Assembly (NCBI GenBank): GCA_013397075.1
Contig: VWZS01010874.1
Span: 498,039 to 562,038, forward strand
DNA from: Rhabdornis inornatus
Lineage: Eukaryota > Chordata > Aves > Passeriformes > Rhabdornithidae
Direction of reading: 5' to 3'
Length of the DNA: 64,000 nucleotides
The notes beneath the pieces are model-generated. The model had not been told where the DNA came from. It was given only the letters and a program-made list of their open reading frames with translations, and ran no database searches. How positions within the stretch are numbered: the stretch's first letter is position 1; each line of letters starts with the position of its first letter. The position numbers and the translations under genes are program-made. Shown piece by piece: positions 52,701 to 62,500 of the stretch.

Positions 52701-53005
52701 CAATCAATTTTCTGGGAACACTGAACTGCTTAATAAAATCTGGTGTTTTCTAAAATCTGGTATTTTCTTACCTGCAGGAAGGAAATCCTTTTGATGCCAC
52801 TGCAGGGTACCGAAACCTCACTTACGAGGAGGTTCTGCAGGAGCTGGTGAAACACAAAGAGCAGCTGAAGAAGAAGGACACCCACATTCGTGAGCTTGAG
52901 GATTACATTGACAATCTGCTGGTACGAGTGATGGAGGAAACCCCCAGTATTCTCAGAGTGCCATATGAGCCTTCTCGGAAAGCTGGCAAATTTTCCAAAA
53001 GCTGA
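25385..53005 (+). CDS. RAB11FIP2: Rab11 family-interacting protein 2 (five coding exons, 509 aa)
   Basis: The CDS joins 25385-25737, 36577-37019, 37698-38157, 49131-49176 and 52778-53005, totalling 1530 nt or 509 codons plus TGA. All four introns are GT-AG and the phases fit. The start is the first ATG after an in-frame TGA at 25337, and the product begins MMLAEQAQKWFPTHV like mammalian FIP2. Residues about 10-125 form a C2 domain. In class I FIPs this binds PtdIns(3,4,5)P3 and phosphatidic acid and targets the protein to the plasma membrane. The linker contains RLSSAHSMSDL with Ser-227, the published MARK2/Par-1b phosphosite, at the same number as in human. NPF motifs, ligands for EHD/Reps1 EH domains, sit at 320-322, 403-405 and 437-439, and a DPF lies at 300-302. 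Residues about 345-368 are strongly basic. Residues about 450-490 form the coiled-coil Rab11-binding domain with core DYIDN; Ile-478 corresponds to human Ile-481, which is needed for Rab11 binding. The family acts in Rab11/myosin Vb recycling-endosome traffic. Identification rests on my recall of the human protein and is near certain. Confidence 0.97.
27830..28118. promoter_or_regulatory. CpG-rich cluster inside intron 1
   Basis: About nine CpG dinucleotides fall within some 90 bases (27,830-27,920), in a surrounding intron where CpG is rare. A weaker group of CpGs follows at 28,078-28,118. It could be a secondary promoter, an enhancer protected from methylation, or an old GC-rich insertion. 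Nothing in the sequence decides between these. Confidence 0.35.
32068..32103. repeat. Imperfect inverted repeat in intron 1
   Basis: GGGTAGGT (32,073-32,080) and ACCTACCC (32,089-32,096) are separated by 8 nt. Beyond one C/A mismatch, TATA pairs with TATA on the outside. The stem is about 12 pairs with one mismatch. It is too short for a typical microRNA precursor. Confidence 0.75.
36577..37019 (+). CDS. RAB11FIP2: RAB11FIP2 coding exon 2 (end of C2 domain, Ser-rich linker)
   Basis: The acceptor is tttaag|gtgg. The first base completes Glu-118, followed by WFPLES at residues 119-124. The exon covers residues 119-265 plus one base of Gly-266. It includes the highly conserved block INVNIQFMRNNMTASMFDLS, a Lys-rich stretch (KLKDKMKGRKN), a Ser/Thr-rich segment and the Ser-227 motif. 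The donor is GTAAGT at 37020. Length is 443 nt. Confidence 0.97.
37020..37697 (+). other. RAB11FIP2: RAB11FIP2 intron 2 (678 bp)
   Basis: This short phase-1 intron runs from GTAAGT to tttgcag. It is AT-rich throughout and I see nothing else in it. Confidence 0.9.
37698..38157 (+). CDS. RAB11FIP2: RAB11FIP2 coding exon 3 (linker with two NPF motifs)
   Basis: The acceptor is tttgcag|ggagtc. The exon encodes residues 266-418 plus two bases of Ser-419. Visible elements are SLKSPHRRTLS after the junction, NDPF at 299-302, KNPFEES with NPF at 320-322, the basic run EIRKEIKKEKKEK, VSLFERVTGKK, and TNPF with NPF at 403-405. The NPF motifs are the family's ligands for EH-domain proteins. The donor is GTAGGT at 38158. 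Length is 460 nt. Confidence 0.97.
38955..38998. repeat. TA-rich microsatellite
   Basis: A (TA)n tract broken by TGTATAAA- and TTTA-type interruptions lies in intron 3, about 0.8 kb after exon 3. Confidence 0.75.
42026..42156 (+). repeat. Degenerate 33-bp tandem repeat in intron 3
   Basis: The core GGTAATTAACAAGRYCT recurs at exactly 33-bp spacing, starting at 42,058 (as GGTTATTAACAAGGTCCT), 42,091 and 42,124. A more decayed version lies at about 42,026. The remaining part of each unit is purine-rich but poorly conserved, so the array is old or was built from a short core. Confidence 0.8.
42264..42338. repeat. TA/CA-rich alternating purine-pyrimidine tract
   Basis: TATATA, TACACA and CATACA units alternate, and a segment of the form TATATACACA...GAATA occurs twice. 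This is a degenerate dinucleotide microsatellite prone to slippage and non-B structure. It lies about 100 bp after the 33-bp repeat. Confidence 0.7.
44412..44434. repeat. (TTTG)n short tandem repeat
   Basis: Four to five TTTG units, ending in GTTGTTG, lie in intron 3. Confidence 0.75.
49131..49176 (+). CDS. RAB11FIP2: RAB11FIP2 coding exon 4 (46-nt small exon)
   Basis: The acceptor is the strong pyrimidine tract ending tcccccacag, and the donor is atg|GTGAGT. The first base completes Ser-419, and residues 420-434 (FNVNPSGTEDLRKKM) follow. The equivalent human segment, as I recall it, has the same length but differs at many positions, so this is a fast-evolving linker between the second and third NPF motifs. 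The exon restores phase 0 for the final exon. Confidence 0.95.
49177..52777 (+). other. RAB11FIP2: RAB11FIP2 intron 4 (3.6 kb)
   Basis: This phase-0 intron runs from GTGAGT to acctgcag. It is AT-rich. Its 3' end carries a 17-bp tandem duplication immediately before the last acceptor. I recognise no other element. Confidence 0.9.
52735..52768 (+). repeat. 17-bp tandem duplication at the intron 4 3' end
   Basis: AAAATCTGGTGTTTTCT (52,735-52,751) is followed directly by AAAATCTGGTATTTTCT (52,752-52,768), which differs at one base. The second copy ends 9 nt before the first base of exon 5, so the pair spans the expected branch-point and pyrimidine-tract zone. Confidence 0.9.
52778..53005 (+). 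CDS. RAB11FIP2: RAB11FIP2 coding exon 5 (third NPF and Rab11-binding domain)
   Basis: The acceptor is acctgcag|gaagg. This phase-0 exon encodes residues 435-509 and the TGA stop at 53003-53005. It starts EGNPFDATAGY with NPF at 437-439, followed by YEEVLQELVKHKEQL, KKDTHIRELEDYIDNLLVRV and a C-terminal tail ending KAGKFSKS. The coiled coil and the YIDNLLVRVM core form the Rab11/Rab25-binding domain that FIPs use as a homodimer. It is the most conserved exon of the gene. Confidence 0.97.
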   Translation, partial: EGNPFDATAGYRNLTYEEVLQELVKHKEQLKKKDTHIRELEDYIDNLLVRVMEETPSILRVPYEPSRKAGKFSKS

Positions 53006-53904
53006 GATAATGGTACTTGAGGGTGCTTTCTACTGAATACATTAGTGGAAGGAGATCACACTTTAATATTTGACTTCTCTTCATTCCTTTTGTCTGAAGA
53101 AATTCAGGAAAATGGAGAGGAGAGACAATGGTGTGGGTTGTTTTCCTTTATTTTTTTTTTAATCCAAACACTAGCAGGGGCTGCCAAAAGTTGTTTTCTG
53201 TTAGATTACCTAGGTAACTCTTTTTTTTTTTTCTTTTTGAAAACACCTTTAGGTACAGAATACTTAAAATAGAGTTAATAATACATATTAAATATGTCCA
53301 TGCAGTTTATATAATAGCTTAGTGTTCACCATGTGGCAGTTTCAGCTGGGAAGCCTGTGCTGTTATGAATGTTTTCTTGAATGATTATTGGTATTAGGCA
53401 AACACATTGATTCTTTTTTTACAGCATGCCATTAAGACCACTGTTTTCAATCCAGTGTAGTACTCTACTAAACCTAAGTGTGTTTTGTTGCAATGGAATG
53501 TAGTTCTGCACATATTAGAGGAAAACAGTGATGCACAATCCTTGCAGAGTAAATGCTGTATTCTATACAATGTGCTTTTTATATAACAATGTAAAAAAAA
53601 ACCCTGTGCCATTTCTGTCATGGCACATGCTGGAACCAGTTATTTTACACTTAAATGCTGAATTTTGTGTAAAATGAGTGAGCTTTGGTAGTGAGCTCAT
53701 GGCATAAGGTTGTTTTGAGGATCTTTTTGTATGAAGTTACTGCATGCCTTTTTATGTGTTAAAAGTACTTTGAACAGTGTTCACAGAGTCAGAGGTACAA
53801 CTGGAGAACTCAAATATGGAACAAAGAAATTAATACTTTTGTTCAGGCAAAGTCTACTGCAACAAAAATGTAGCAGAAATGGAGAGGCTGACTGAAATAG
53901 ACAC

Positions 53905-53910
53905 AATAAA
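53905..53910 (+). terminator. RAB11FIP2: Candidate proximal poly(A) signal
   Basis: AATAAA lies about 900 nt after the stop codon. The following sequence is AT-rich and includes a moderately T/G-rich stretch. It could yield a short 3' UTR isoform lacking the Pumilio site at 54,050, but use cannot be told from sequence. Confidence 0.3.
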
Positions 53911-55579
53911 TCAATTAAGGTTGAGTTTTACTGATATATGTATCTTAACTTTTTAAAACTTACTACAACAAAGTATATGCCTTTAGAAATAGGTCATGTT
54001 GCTTAAACACAGAGTACTGAGGCTTTTCCTTAAAAATGTCTGTATTCCGTGTAAATAGTTCTAAAAGTCATTTTTCTTTGAGGCAAATGAAAGAAGAATG
54101 TAGCAAATATCTTCTTGGTCATTTAATAATTGTTTGTAAAATGATGTATGAAAAAGGTATCTGTTCTTCAATGAATTAGAAAAATATATTGATGAAGGTA
54201 TAATGGGATAATACTCTAGGAGAACCCTCAAAATGTTAAGATGGATGGATTTTAATTTTAATTTTGTTAATAAGAGTCTTACTTGGATTTTCTGTTGCTG
54301 TGAGACAGTAAAATGCTATTTAAAACATGTACAGAGAATATTTTAGATTTGGATTTAAGATAACTTTCTTTTCCTCTCTTTCTGCACCTGTTGGGTTTTT
54401 TGTGTGACATGGCTGCTGCTGAGGTGACCAAAAAACTTGAAATTAAATTCCAGTTTTTTTGCTGTTGTTGTAAAAGATTTTAATGTATTTTCATTTTTAA
54501 AACTGCAGAAATTGGTAATATCTTGAATATTTATATGTGGAAGGGTTGAGAAAATTCTGACTGCTTTTGACACCATTAGTTTTGTAGGACAGCACAGATT
54601 TATTCTAGATACAAAAAAAACTTCTTTTGTTAAAAGTATTCTCAGATTTCATTTACGTATTTTTGCCTTTTTCTCCTTTATTTTCTTCTTTTATTTAGCA
54701 ACTACCTCCCAACCCCATTTAGTGCTGTCCCTAAAATGTGTGCAGCCAGAATTCCCAGCCCACCAGTAGCATCCCTTAGTGTGGATCCCTGTGCCTGGAC
54801 GGATCCTGAGAGATCCCAGCCCTGCCCAGCTGTAGAGCTCTGCATCTGTATTTTGTGGTGCAGAAATCCATGCCACACCAGGCAGTCTCTCGTTTGTCAG
54901 CCTAAGGATGTATCAAGTTTGGTACCTCAGAAACCACGTGAATGTTCTTTTGACCCACTTAAGATCTCCATGACTGTAGATTTGTTGCAAAATATTCAAA
55001 GTGCCAAAGGTTATGTACTAGTTTATGGTACGTTTGCTGTTGGAAGTTGGGGTTTACACTCAATTAGATTTTCATTTTCAAATTACACCAAGATGTATTT
55101 CAGTTACTCGGTATTTCCATAAAAGTTCTTAAACATTTTGAAGTGCTTGGCTGAAGCCAGCGGCTTTCTCGTGTTGTTGATGGGGAATGTTCTGCAATTG
55201 TTTTGAATTCCACACTCATTTTCAGCTAACTGGTATGAGACCATCTCTAGTATCCACAGTGCTTAAATCATCCACACCAGTGAGGATTAACAACTGCACT
55301 AACCAGAGAACGTGCTCCAATGACTTCTCACATGCAAGCCAACTTACAATGATTAAAATGAAACTCTACTATATTTAGCACCTCTGAAATCACTTCTTTT
55401 AGAATGTAAATGTAGAATATCAAACTGCATAATTGACTAAAAGCAGATCATTTGACATATTTGCATACCGAGAACGATAAGCAGATTAAAGGTAGCGAAA
55501 AGATCAATTTTGGTGCATTAGTGAAGAAATTTAGTGAAGCTTTGAATGTGCTATCTAGTCTTCATCTGATCTCTAAGTG

Positions 55580-55585
55580 AATAAA
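55580..55585 (+). terminator. RAB11FIP2: Candidate middle poly(A) signal
   Basis: AATAAA in GTGAATAAAAGCACC is followed at once by a T-rich stretch (CTTTTGTTTC). This is a plausible alternative cleavage signal giving a UTR of about 2.6 kb. It rests on motif evidence only. Confidence 0.3.
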
Positions 55586-57356
55586 AGCACCTTTTGTTTC
55601 TAACAATTTGTCAAGAAAGAGGAGAACAGCAAACGCAATTTAGGAAAAGGTAAAGTTTCTAAGAGGCAGAATGGGACATTAACAGTTATGATGATATTTT
55701 TGTAGAGTTTATAGGTAAAAATACAGGCTACTTCTGGAGCAATTCTTGAAAGATTACATACACATCATTTTCTGCTCAGAAAGAAAATTTTAGCATTTTC
55801 CTATTTCTGAGATTATTTTTAAAAAGCATCTTCACCCCATATGTATTTTTTGAACCATGCAGCTTTCAAATGAAAATTTTTCATACAGAGTAATTTGTAT
55901 GTTGAAAACAAAGGAATTTCTGTTTTTCCCATAGGATAAAATTTTAGACTTTCTTGCAGATCATTTTAAACCCATAAAAATTTGCCACTTGTGGTCAGTC
56001 TTTCTTGCTGTTTAAAATACAAGGACGAAAACTTTGAACATCTCCATATTATTTTGATATTTTCTCTCATAGATTAGCATAAGAGTTCTCCATGCATGCA
56101 TTATATTTTGAAATTATCCTTTAAAAAAGCTCTGCTCATAGCCATGTATTTTGCTTACTTGAAAAGGACAAATATGAAGGCCATACTTTAATGTTGTAAC
56201 TCAGAAATGTAAACTTTCTGCCATTCAAGAAGGATGTTTAATATTTATATATGTTACCTCTTGCTGCTGTATTTTACATTTAGCTTGGTTTTCCACCTCC
56301 TAATGAATGTAGCATTCTCCCTAGATTATAACTGCATTTATTGCTGTTGGCTCTGTGTCAAGAACTATTTGTAATTTTCCAGCTGTGGAAATGTTGCCTT
56401 GTATTTAGAAAGGTTTCATGATTTGGAGACCTGATAAAAATCATGCTCATTAGATACTAGCCTGCATTTCTTTCTGTACAGGATGCCCTTTCTTAGATGC
56501 ATCTTAAAACAAACAGAACTTCTGTCTTAATGTGTTTACTGCTGCACTGGGGGTTTGTTTATGCTTCCAGCTTTAAAGAAAGATTATTGTCCTACATCGA
56601 GTATGTAAAGTGAGCTCATGCTTTTCTGCTCTTTCTGTACCATTGCTGTTGTAGATATGATAGAGGCATAAGCTGGGCTTTTACAATGGTGACTTTAGAG
56701 CATGTTGACTAACTTCCTCTTCTTTGAAGTACTTGCTGAAGGATTATAGCACTGCTGTGTTCATGATGCTAGATTTAAGGGTCTGTCAGCACTTTTGGTA
56801 TGAAACCCTATTTTCAGGGATTTATAACTTAAAAATTTCAATACAGTCACTGGAAGTATTTAATATGCAATAGGTAGCACTTTAATCTGTTTATGAAGGG
56901 GTTTGAGATTTGTTTCTGTTGAAAAGGTCACAGTCTCCTAAAGCATGGTGGGCATTTGCTTTATCTTTTATAATTTTTATCTACATTGAAGAAGCCACTG
57001 TATGTTACAAGTGGTCAAGCCATTCCTATTCATCTTAGAATCTTCCAGATGTCTTGTATTACAGTGTACTATAAAAAGCTAAAGATCCAGGTTATATAGA
57101 AAGTCTGTAAAAAATAGGAACATTACTTATAACTTAACGGTTTTATTTTGTCTTGTGCAATCAATGGTAGTTTGTCTACATTTAATAATGGTACAGAGTC
57201 ATAACTATATGCACTTGTGAGAACTATAAACTTAGAATGCATGAAAAACCTTTATTTTTGTTCCATTATTGCAACTTCAGATCCTTTAATTTGATTAAAA
57301 TGTTATCTTAATATTTTAATTTCTGTTCATTAAATAAATATTGCATGTCTAACACT

Positions 57357-57362
57357 AATAAA
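57357..57362 (+). terminator. RAB11FIP2: Distal poly(A) signal AATAAA of RAB11FIP2
   Basis: The context is CACTAATAAAGCACC, with a second AATAAA 24 nt upstream at 57,333 and a GT-rich downstream element within about 60 nt. The tandem signals plus the downstream element make this the best candidate for the gene's 3' end. Confidence 0.55.
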
Positions 57363-58870
57363 GCACCACAATGCACTCCTGCAGTATTTATTGAATTGTG
57401 ACATGAATCTGTGTTATGCAAAGCATGTGACTCCTAAACTCCATGGTGTTAAGGCTCTCAGACCACAGAGAGGAGTATTTCCTTAGGGACAGCTCTAAAT
57501 GGGTATCCCAGATGTTTGCAGGGTAGCCATTAAGGGGAATCTCTTCAGTAGTGTGCAAAACTTAGAATTAGTGAAAAAAGGAGTGTATTCTTAAATGTCC
57601 TAATTCTGTATGTCTTTTTTAGCATGGTATCTGCAATCCCTTTAAATGCACTATTCCTCTGATGTCATGGCTGTGTAAGTATTACCAGGAGATCTTTGGC
57701 ACTGCAGGCCAGAACAGCATTTAGCATGAGAACAAACACTGTGCAAATTCTGATATGGAAAACGTGGCACATATTTCTCTTAGTCCTTGACAGAATAAAA
57801 TCCCAGCCAGAATGACAGAAAACTGGAGCATCCTCCCCCATCACCCAGAAGTATTTTTTTCTCCCACAAGTTTTTCTCGTCTTCCATGAAGCAGCAAAAC
57901 AGCAAAGTCTGCCCCCTGACAGCAGCAGGTTTTCTGGGTGGTGAGGAGGTGTGGAGAACAGTCCTGGTTTGGGAGAAGAGCATTGTGAATCTTCCACCCA
58001 GTTTCTTGGAGCTTTGAATTCCACAGGGGTGTGATTCCTTCCCTCACAGTTAATTTGCTCTGTGTGCAGGTCCTTTGTCAGTATATCCATGGACTTAGAA
58101 AGCTCAGAAAGAGTTCTTCTCTTAGAGGTGTCCATGAAATGTGGTGGTTATGGGAAATCACAGCCAGTTTGTGAGCTGCCCATGGACTTCTACGCGTGTT
58201 GTTATGCAGATTCCATCAGCTGTGTCTCCCCATGGCTCACAGATTTTGCAACTGTCCTGGTGTGTGAGAGCTGAGGAATGAGGACAGGAGGGGAAGGCAT
58301 GTTTCAGAAAGCACCACAGTGCCTGTTAAATACCGGTTTCCATCTGTAATTCACATCTGGTAACTAATCTCAGCTCCTGTGCCCATTTGAAAAGGGAGCC
58401 ACCCCATTTCCCTCCCTCAGAGGCATAATGTTTGTTAGCTGATACCAGCCACAATCCTATTGATGATATGAGAGCCCAACTCAATTAAACAGCTTCCAGT
58501 TTCCCCAGCATGAAGTTGTCTTTGGAGTTTTTATTATTAACCATCTCAACCCCGCAATAAAGGTTTTGAAGGATATTTTAAATATAGTTTAGCTGTTAAA
58601 GAACTATTGAAATTAGATGTAAACTAGAAGTATCATTAAGGGCAATTCTCTCTCTAGTTGCACTTATTGAAGTTATTTTTTTATGGAACCGTAGAGAGTA
58701 AAAATCAGGATTTCATTTCCCTATTTTAATTTGTTTTTATGGGAATGTTGTGCAAGTTCTGGCTGCAGATCACTTGGGATACATTGCCCTTTTGTGTAAC
58801 ACTGGGCATGTTTGTAAAGTTATAAATAATGATGATTAAAAACTCTTTTTCTGGATTAATGAATTAAAAG

Positions 58871-58909
58871 TTGGATTATTTTGTTGGATTGTTTTGTTGG
58901 ATTGTTTTG
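58871..58909. repeat. 13-bp x 3 minisatellite
   Basis: TTGGATTATTTTG is followed by two exact copies of TTGGATTGTTTTG with no spacer. It is intergenic, 1.5 kb past the likely end of RAB11FIP2. Confidence 0.95.
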
Positions 58910-59567
58910 TAATAGTGCCATTTAATAAGAGATAGGGATAAGACTATCTTTTAAATGAAGCTGTTTTCTCTTTTCTCTACTACTTATTGAGTAATTATAA
59001 GAGAAGGCTACCACACTGAGTGCAGCCCAACCTGGAAACTGTGTGGCAGTGATTGTGTAATGTTTATATAAATACCAGTCAGTATATTCAGTGCTGGAAG
59101 CCAGTGGCTATTACATGGGGATTATTGCAATGTATTTATAATGTGTTTTTACAGCATTTAGCAATGTAGATCTGTCTTTGATAAATGGATGATGATTTAG
59201 GACAGAAAAGTACCCTCTATGGCTAAACACTGACATGTTTATACTTAAAAAGTAAGCAGCTTAAAAAGGTTTTAGGGCCATGCAACGTTTAAATGAAGCT
59301 GAATACTAAAAAGGGGAGAAACTTTGTGGGATGTATTTTGTTTGTTTCAGCCCAAACAGTGTCTGCTGTGTGCCATGCAGGGAATGAGTAGAAGCAACAC
59401 TGGGGAGATTCCATTGCTGGGATCCAAAAAACCCAAGAACAATAAAAAGTTAGTAGGGCTAGGAGTCTGATTTTAAGGGATCTATTTGCCCAGCACATGC
59501 CAGGTCCTGTTTGTAACAGGAAGAGGTAACACAGCAACCCTTACTAACAGGATTATTGGCAGGGTGA

Positions 59568-59590
59568 AAACTCCCAAAAAGTGGGAGTTT
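59568..59590. repeat. Short perfect inverted repeat
   Basis: AAACTCCC (59,568-59,575) and GGGAGTTT (59,583-59,590) are separated by a 7-nt A-rich loop. It is intergenic and no function is evident. Confidence 0.8.
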
Positions 59591-62500
59591 AACAGAGGGA
59601 TGAATTCTCAAAGTTTTAGGTGTGGGACAGGTGTTGGGCAGAAGCAGCACTGTCACTTCTGCTTTTTCAGTCCCGCTGACACTTGCTATTAAATTCAGGG
59701 ACTGAACAAACCACATTCCTAGGAAAGTTAGGAAGTGTCTGAGGAAATTTGGGGTATGCAGCATGTGGCTGGCCAGGTTTCCTCTGCTGTTACTTGAAGT
59801 GGGTGTCTGGCTCAGGGTCTTGTGGAGTGGCCAAAATGTGTCATGTCACCTCCTCTAAATCATTCATCTGGGGCCTTCCGAGGTGCTGAATGTCTCCTTC
59901 TCTGATAACTTGCTGCTCACATTATGAATTCCTTGAAAATTGACTCCCTGGGACATCTTTACAGGAGACATCAAGGGTCTCCATTTAAATTTAATGAATA
60001 TTGTGTAATTTGCCAGGGACTTCTACAATGCATTAGGAAAATCTGCCTCTTTGAGACCAGAGCTTTGCCAAAATAATGGCAGCTTAATTGGATCCTTTAA
60101 AAGCAACTGCTGACTCTCCAGCTATGAGTATTTTCCATTTCCTAATAAAATGTTTTCCCATTAAAGCAGCTTATTTCATTAACTTATAATTCATAGCTTA
60201 AATATGCTTATATTTTGCTAATTGTAGATTACTTAGTTCTTATTTTTAAGGAACACTGAAGCACAAAATACAGAATGTCAAGGGTTTTTTTAGAGAAGAG
60301 TCTTGCCTTGTGCATAGCAATTGCACTTGGATAAGCATTTTAAATATGCTATTTTAAGGAGTTTTTGCATGCTATTTTAAACTAAATAATTAAACTTCTA
60401 TAACAAGAAACAATTTGAAGTGTTCATGCAATTTATAGTTTTAATTCCTTTATAGATATGTGCTCCAATATTTTATAGTTATGATTCAAAAGCTACCACA
60501 GTTACATATTTTAAATTGTAAGGATATATTGTGAGACTTCAAATTATTCTTTTCCAAAGTACACAAAGCCAAAGTATCTGATGAACTCTTTTGTGTTTTG
60601 TAAAAGTTAAAAGGGAGCTCTGGGAGAAGTAAGGTTTTCCTAAAAATTTGTACAAGCCTTTGTGTTGAACTGCAGTGCAGCTCAATTTGGGTACATAGCT
60701 TCAGGCACTCCTTTATCCAACAGGATAACAACAAATTTGCTTTTTTTCTTAATAAACCAAGGACAAGAGAGTAGGAATCTGCTTGCAACAGGTGTTGGGT
60801 ACTACTTGTAAGGACCAAGTTACAAAATGTGGATGCTTTGTGAGATGTGGTCTTGGCTTTTTGGTGTTTGTGAAGTAGATGGCACATGAATACCAGACTT
60901 ATTTATGTTTCCAGGATCAGATAGAAAAATTCCTATTTTCTGATATTTTCAGGTTTTAAAACTTTTATGATTTTTTTTTCCTTAGTGGCCAGATTTTATT
61001 TGGCTACAATGCATATAACATTTCACTTGATTAATGTGACTGCTGTTTGAGACCCTCTTGTAATTGGCCTCCTAATCCACACACAGAGTACTGTGAAATA
61101 GTGTGAATTTGAAGTTGAGAGACTGATGAAAGGAACATCCATCAATAGTGGGGAGGAATTAAATAATCCTAATTAAAAGCAAAAGAATTGTGTGATCTGA
61201 ATTAAGATTCAGTTGGTGGATACCGAAGAGTAGTTTTTTTGGTAAGTATTTTTATTATAACTGTCCAGTATAATTGCTTTGGAAAAAATCTCATCTGTTG
61301 TGTTTAATGGTATAAACTTTATTATCTCTTTGTAAACCGAATACTCAATAAGGGTCTTTTGCTTAACCTTTGTTTCACTGGATATGATTTCAGAGGGTTT
61401 AAGCAGAATTTTATTGCTGGAGTTGATCAGCACAGTTATATTTGCTGACAGGCTCATGGTTATTCTTTTATCTGTTTCAGGATTTTCTGTTTAGTTTTAA
61501 GCGCTGAACATTTCACCACAGTCTATTTAGAGCATTATTTAAAACTTGTTCCAGTTCTCTTCATTCTTATGCACGCCCATGTGTTAAACTACTCCAGAAA
61601 CTGGCTTAGCTCTGACCATATTTGGAGGCTGTTCCTCTTCTTTGCTCTTGGGCTGGTTTGGATGGGGACTTACGTCTAAAGTAACAAATGAAATATGTGA
61701 CGAGAGCTGACTGCCAAAACTGGGATCAAAGCAAGTTTCTGAGGAGCTCATTGGAAAACTATCCTGAACTTTGGAAGGATGACTCAAAGCCACATTCTAA
61801 ACAGAGCAAACCACAGTGAAATAAATGGCAAGGTGAGAACAGATTTCTTGAATAAGGTATGTGTCCCCCTAAGACCAGAAAGTCACTTTAGTCCTAGGGG
61901 AAAGGAAGCAAATTAGCAGATGGATTTCAAATATCAATCAGGATGAGTTGCTCAGGATGTTCTTTGTCTGCAAGCCCGCAAACCTTTGCAATTCCTGTCT
62001 GGGTTTACTACAGAGAAGTGTGTTAGCCAGAGAGCATTCAAAATGAAAGGTAGTATTTGCTGATTGAGTCATGTGGGACATCACTGACTTGTTTGAAAAG
62101 TTGCCAAGTCTGAGGGTGTGTTCTGTTAAATACATGCAGTGTGTTCCTCATCTGACTTAGAACTATGAGAACATTCAGCTCTGATGCATTAGATTTAGGC
62201 AGTTCATGTGAATAAAGAAGAGACTTAAATAAGGAGGATTTCCCTGAATCCTTCACAGTAACATGTAGACTTCCAAAAAACAGCTGCTGTAACTGAGTAG
62301 AAGGCTGTGCTTTGTGGTTGGGTGCGTGTTTTAAAAAGCTGGCATTGGAAAAAAGGGAGAGTTCTGTGAGAAACCTAAGCCTCTCACACAATCATGGCAT
62401 CTTTCAAAGTCACAAGACTTTAAGATGTTTAGAAATAGCTGGAGAAAACCATTCAGCAATGATGGTCTGTAGCAATTGGGAGCTGGAAAGAGAAATGTTA

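Larger units (their letters stand above)
53006..57385 (+). other. RAB11FIP2: Probable 3' UTR of RAB11FIP2 (about 4.4 kb)
   Basis: After the TGA at 53,003 there is AT-rich sequence without splice-supported coding potential. Canonical AATAAA signals occur at 53,905, 55,580, 57,333 and 57,357. The last is followed by a GT-rich stretch at about 57,392-57,418, so the distal cleavage site is probably near 57,375-57,385. The earlier signals would give UTRs of about 0.9 and 2.6 kb. A perfect Pumilio consensus (TGTAAATA) is at 54,050, and several ATTTA motifs are present. The ORF at 54,736-55,122 shows no family resemblance. The extent is inferred from signals only. Confidence 0.6.

Noticed and set aside
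54736..55122. 128-codon plus-strand ORF in the 3' UTR
   Set aside because: It lies downstream of the RAB11FIP2 stop in untranslated sequence. The composition is Cys/Ser/Pro-rich without a family match.
60486..60887. 133-codon minus-strand ORF
   Set aside because: No domain, poor composition, no promoter or splice signals. Treated as chance.
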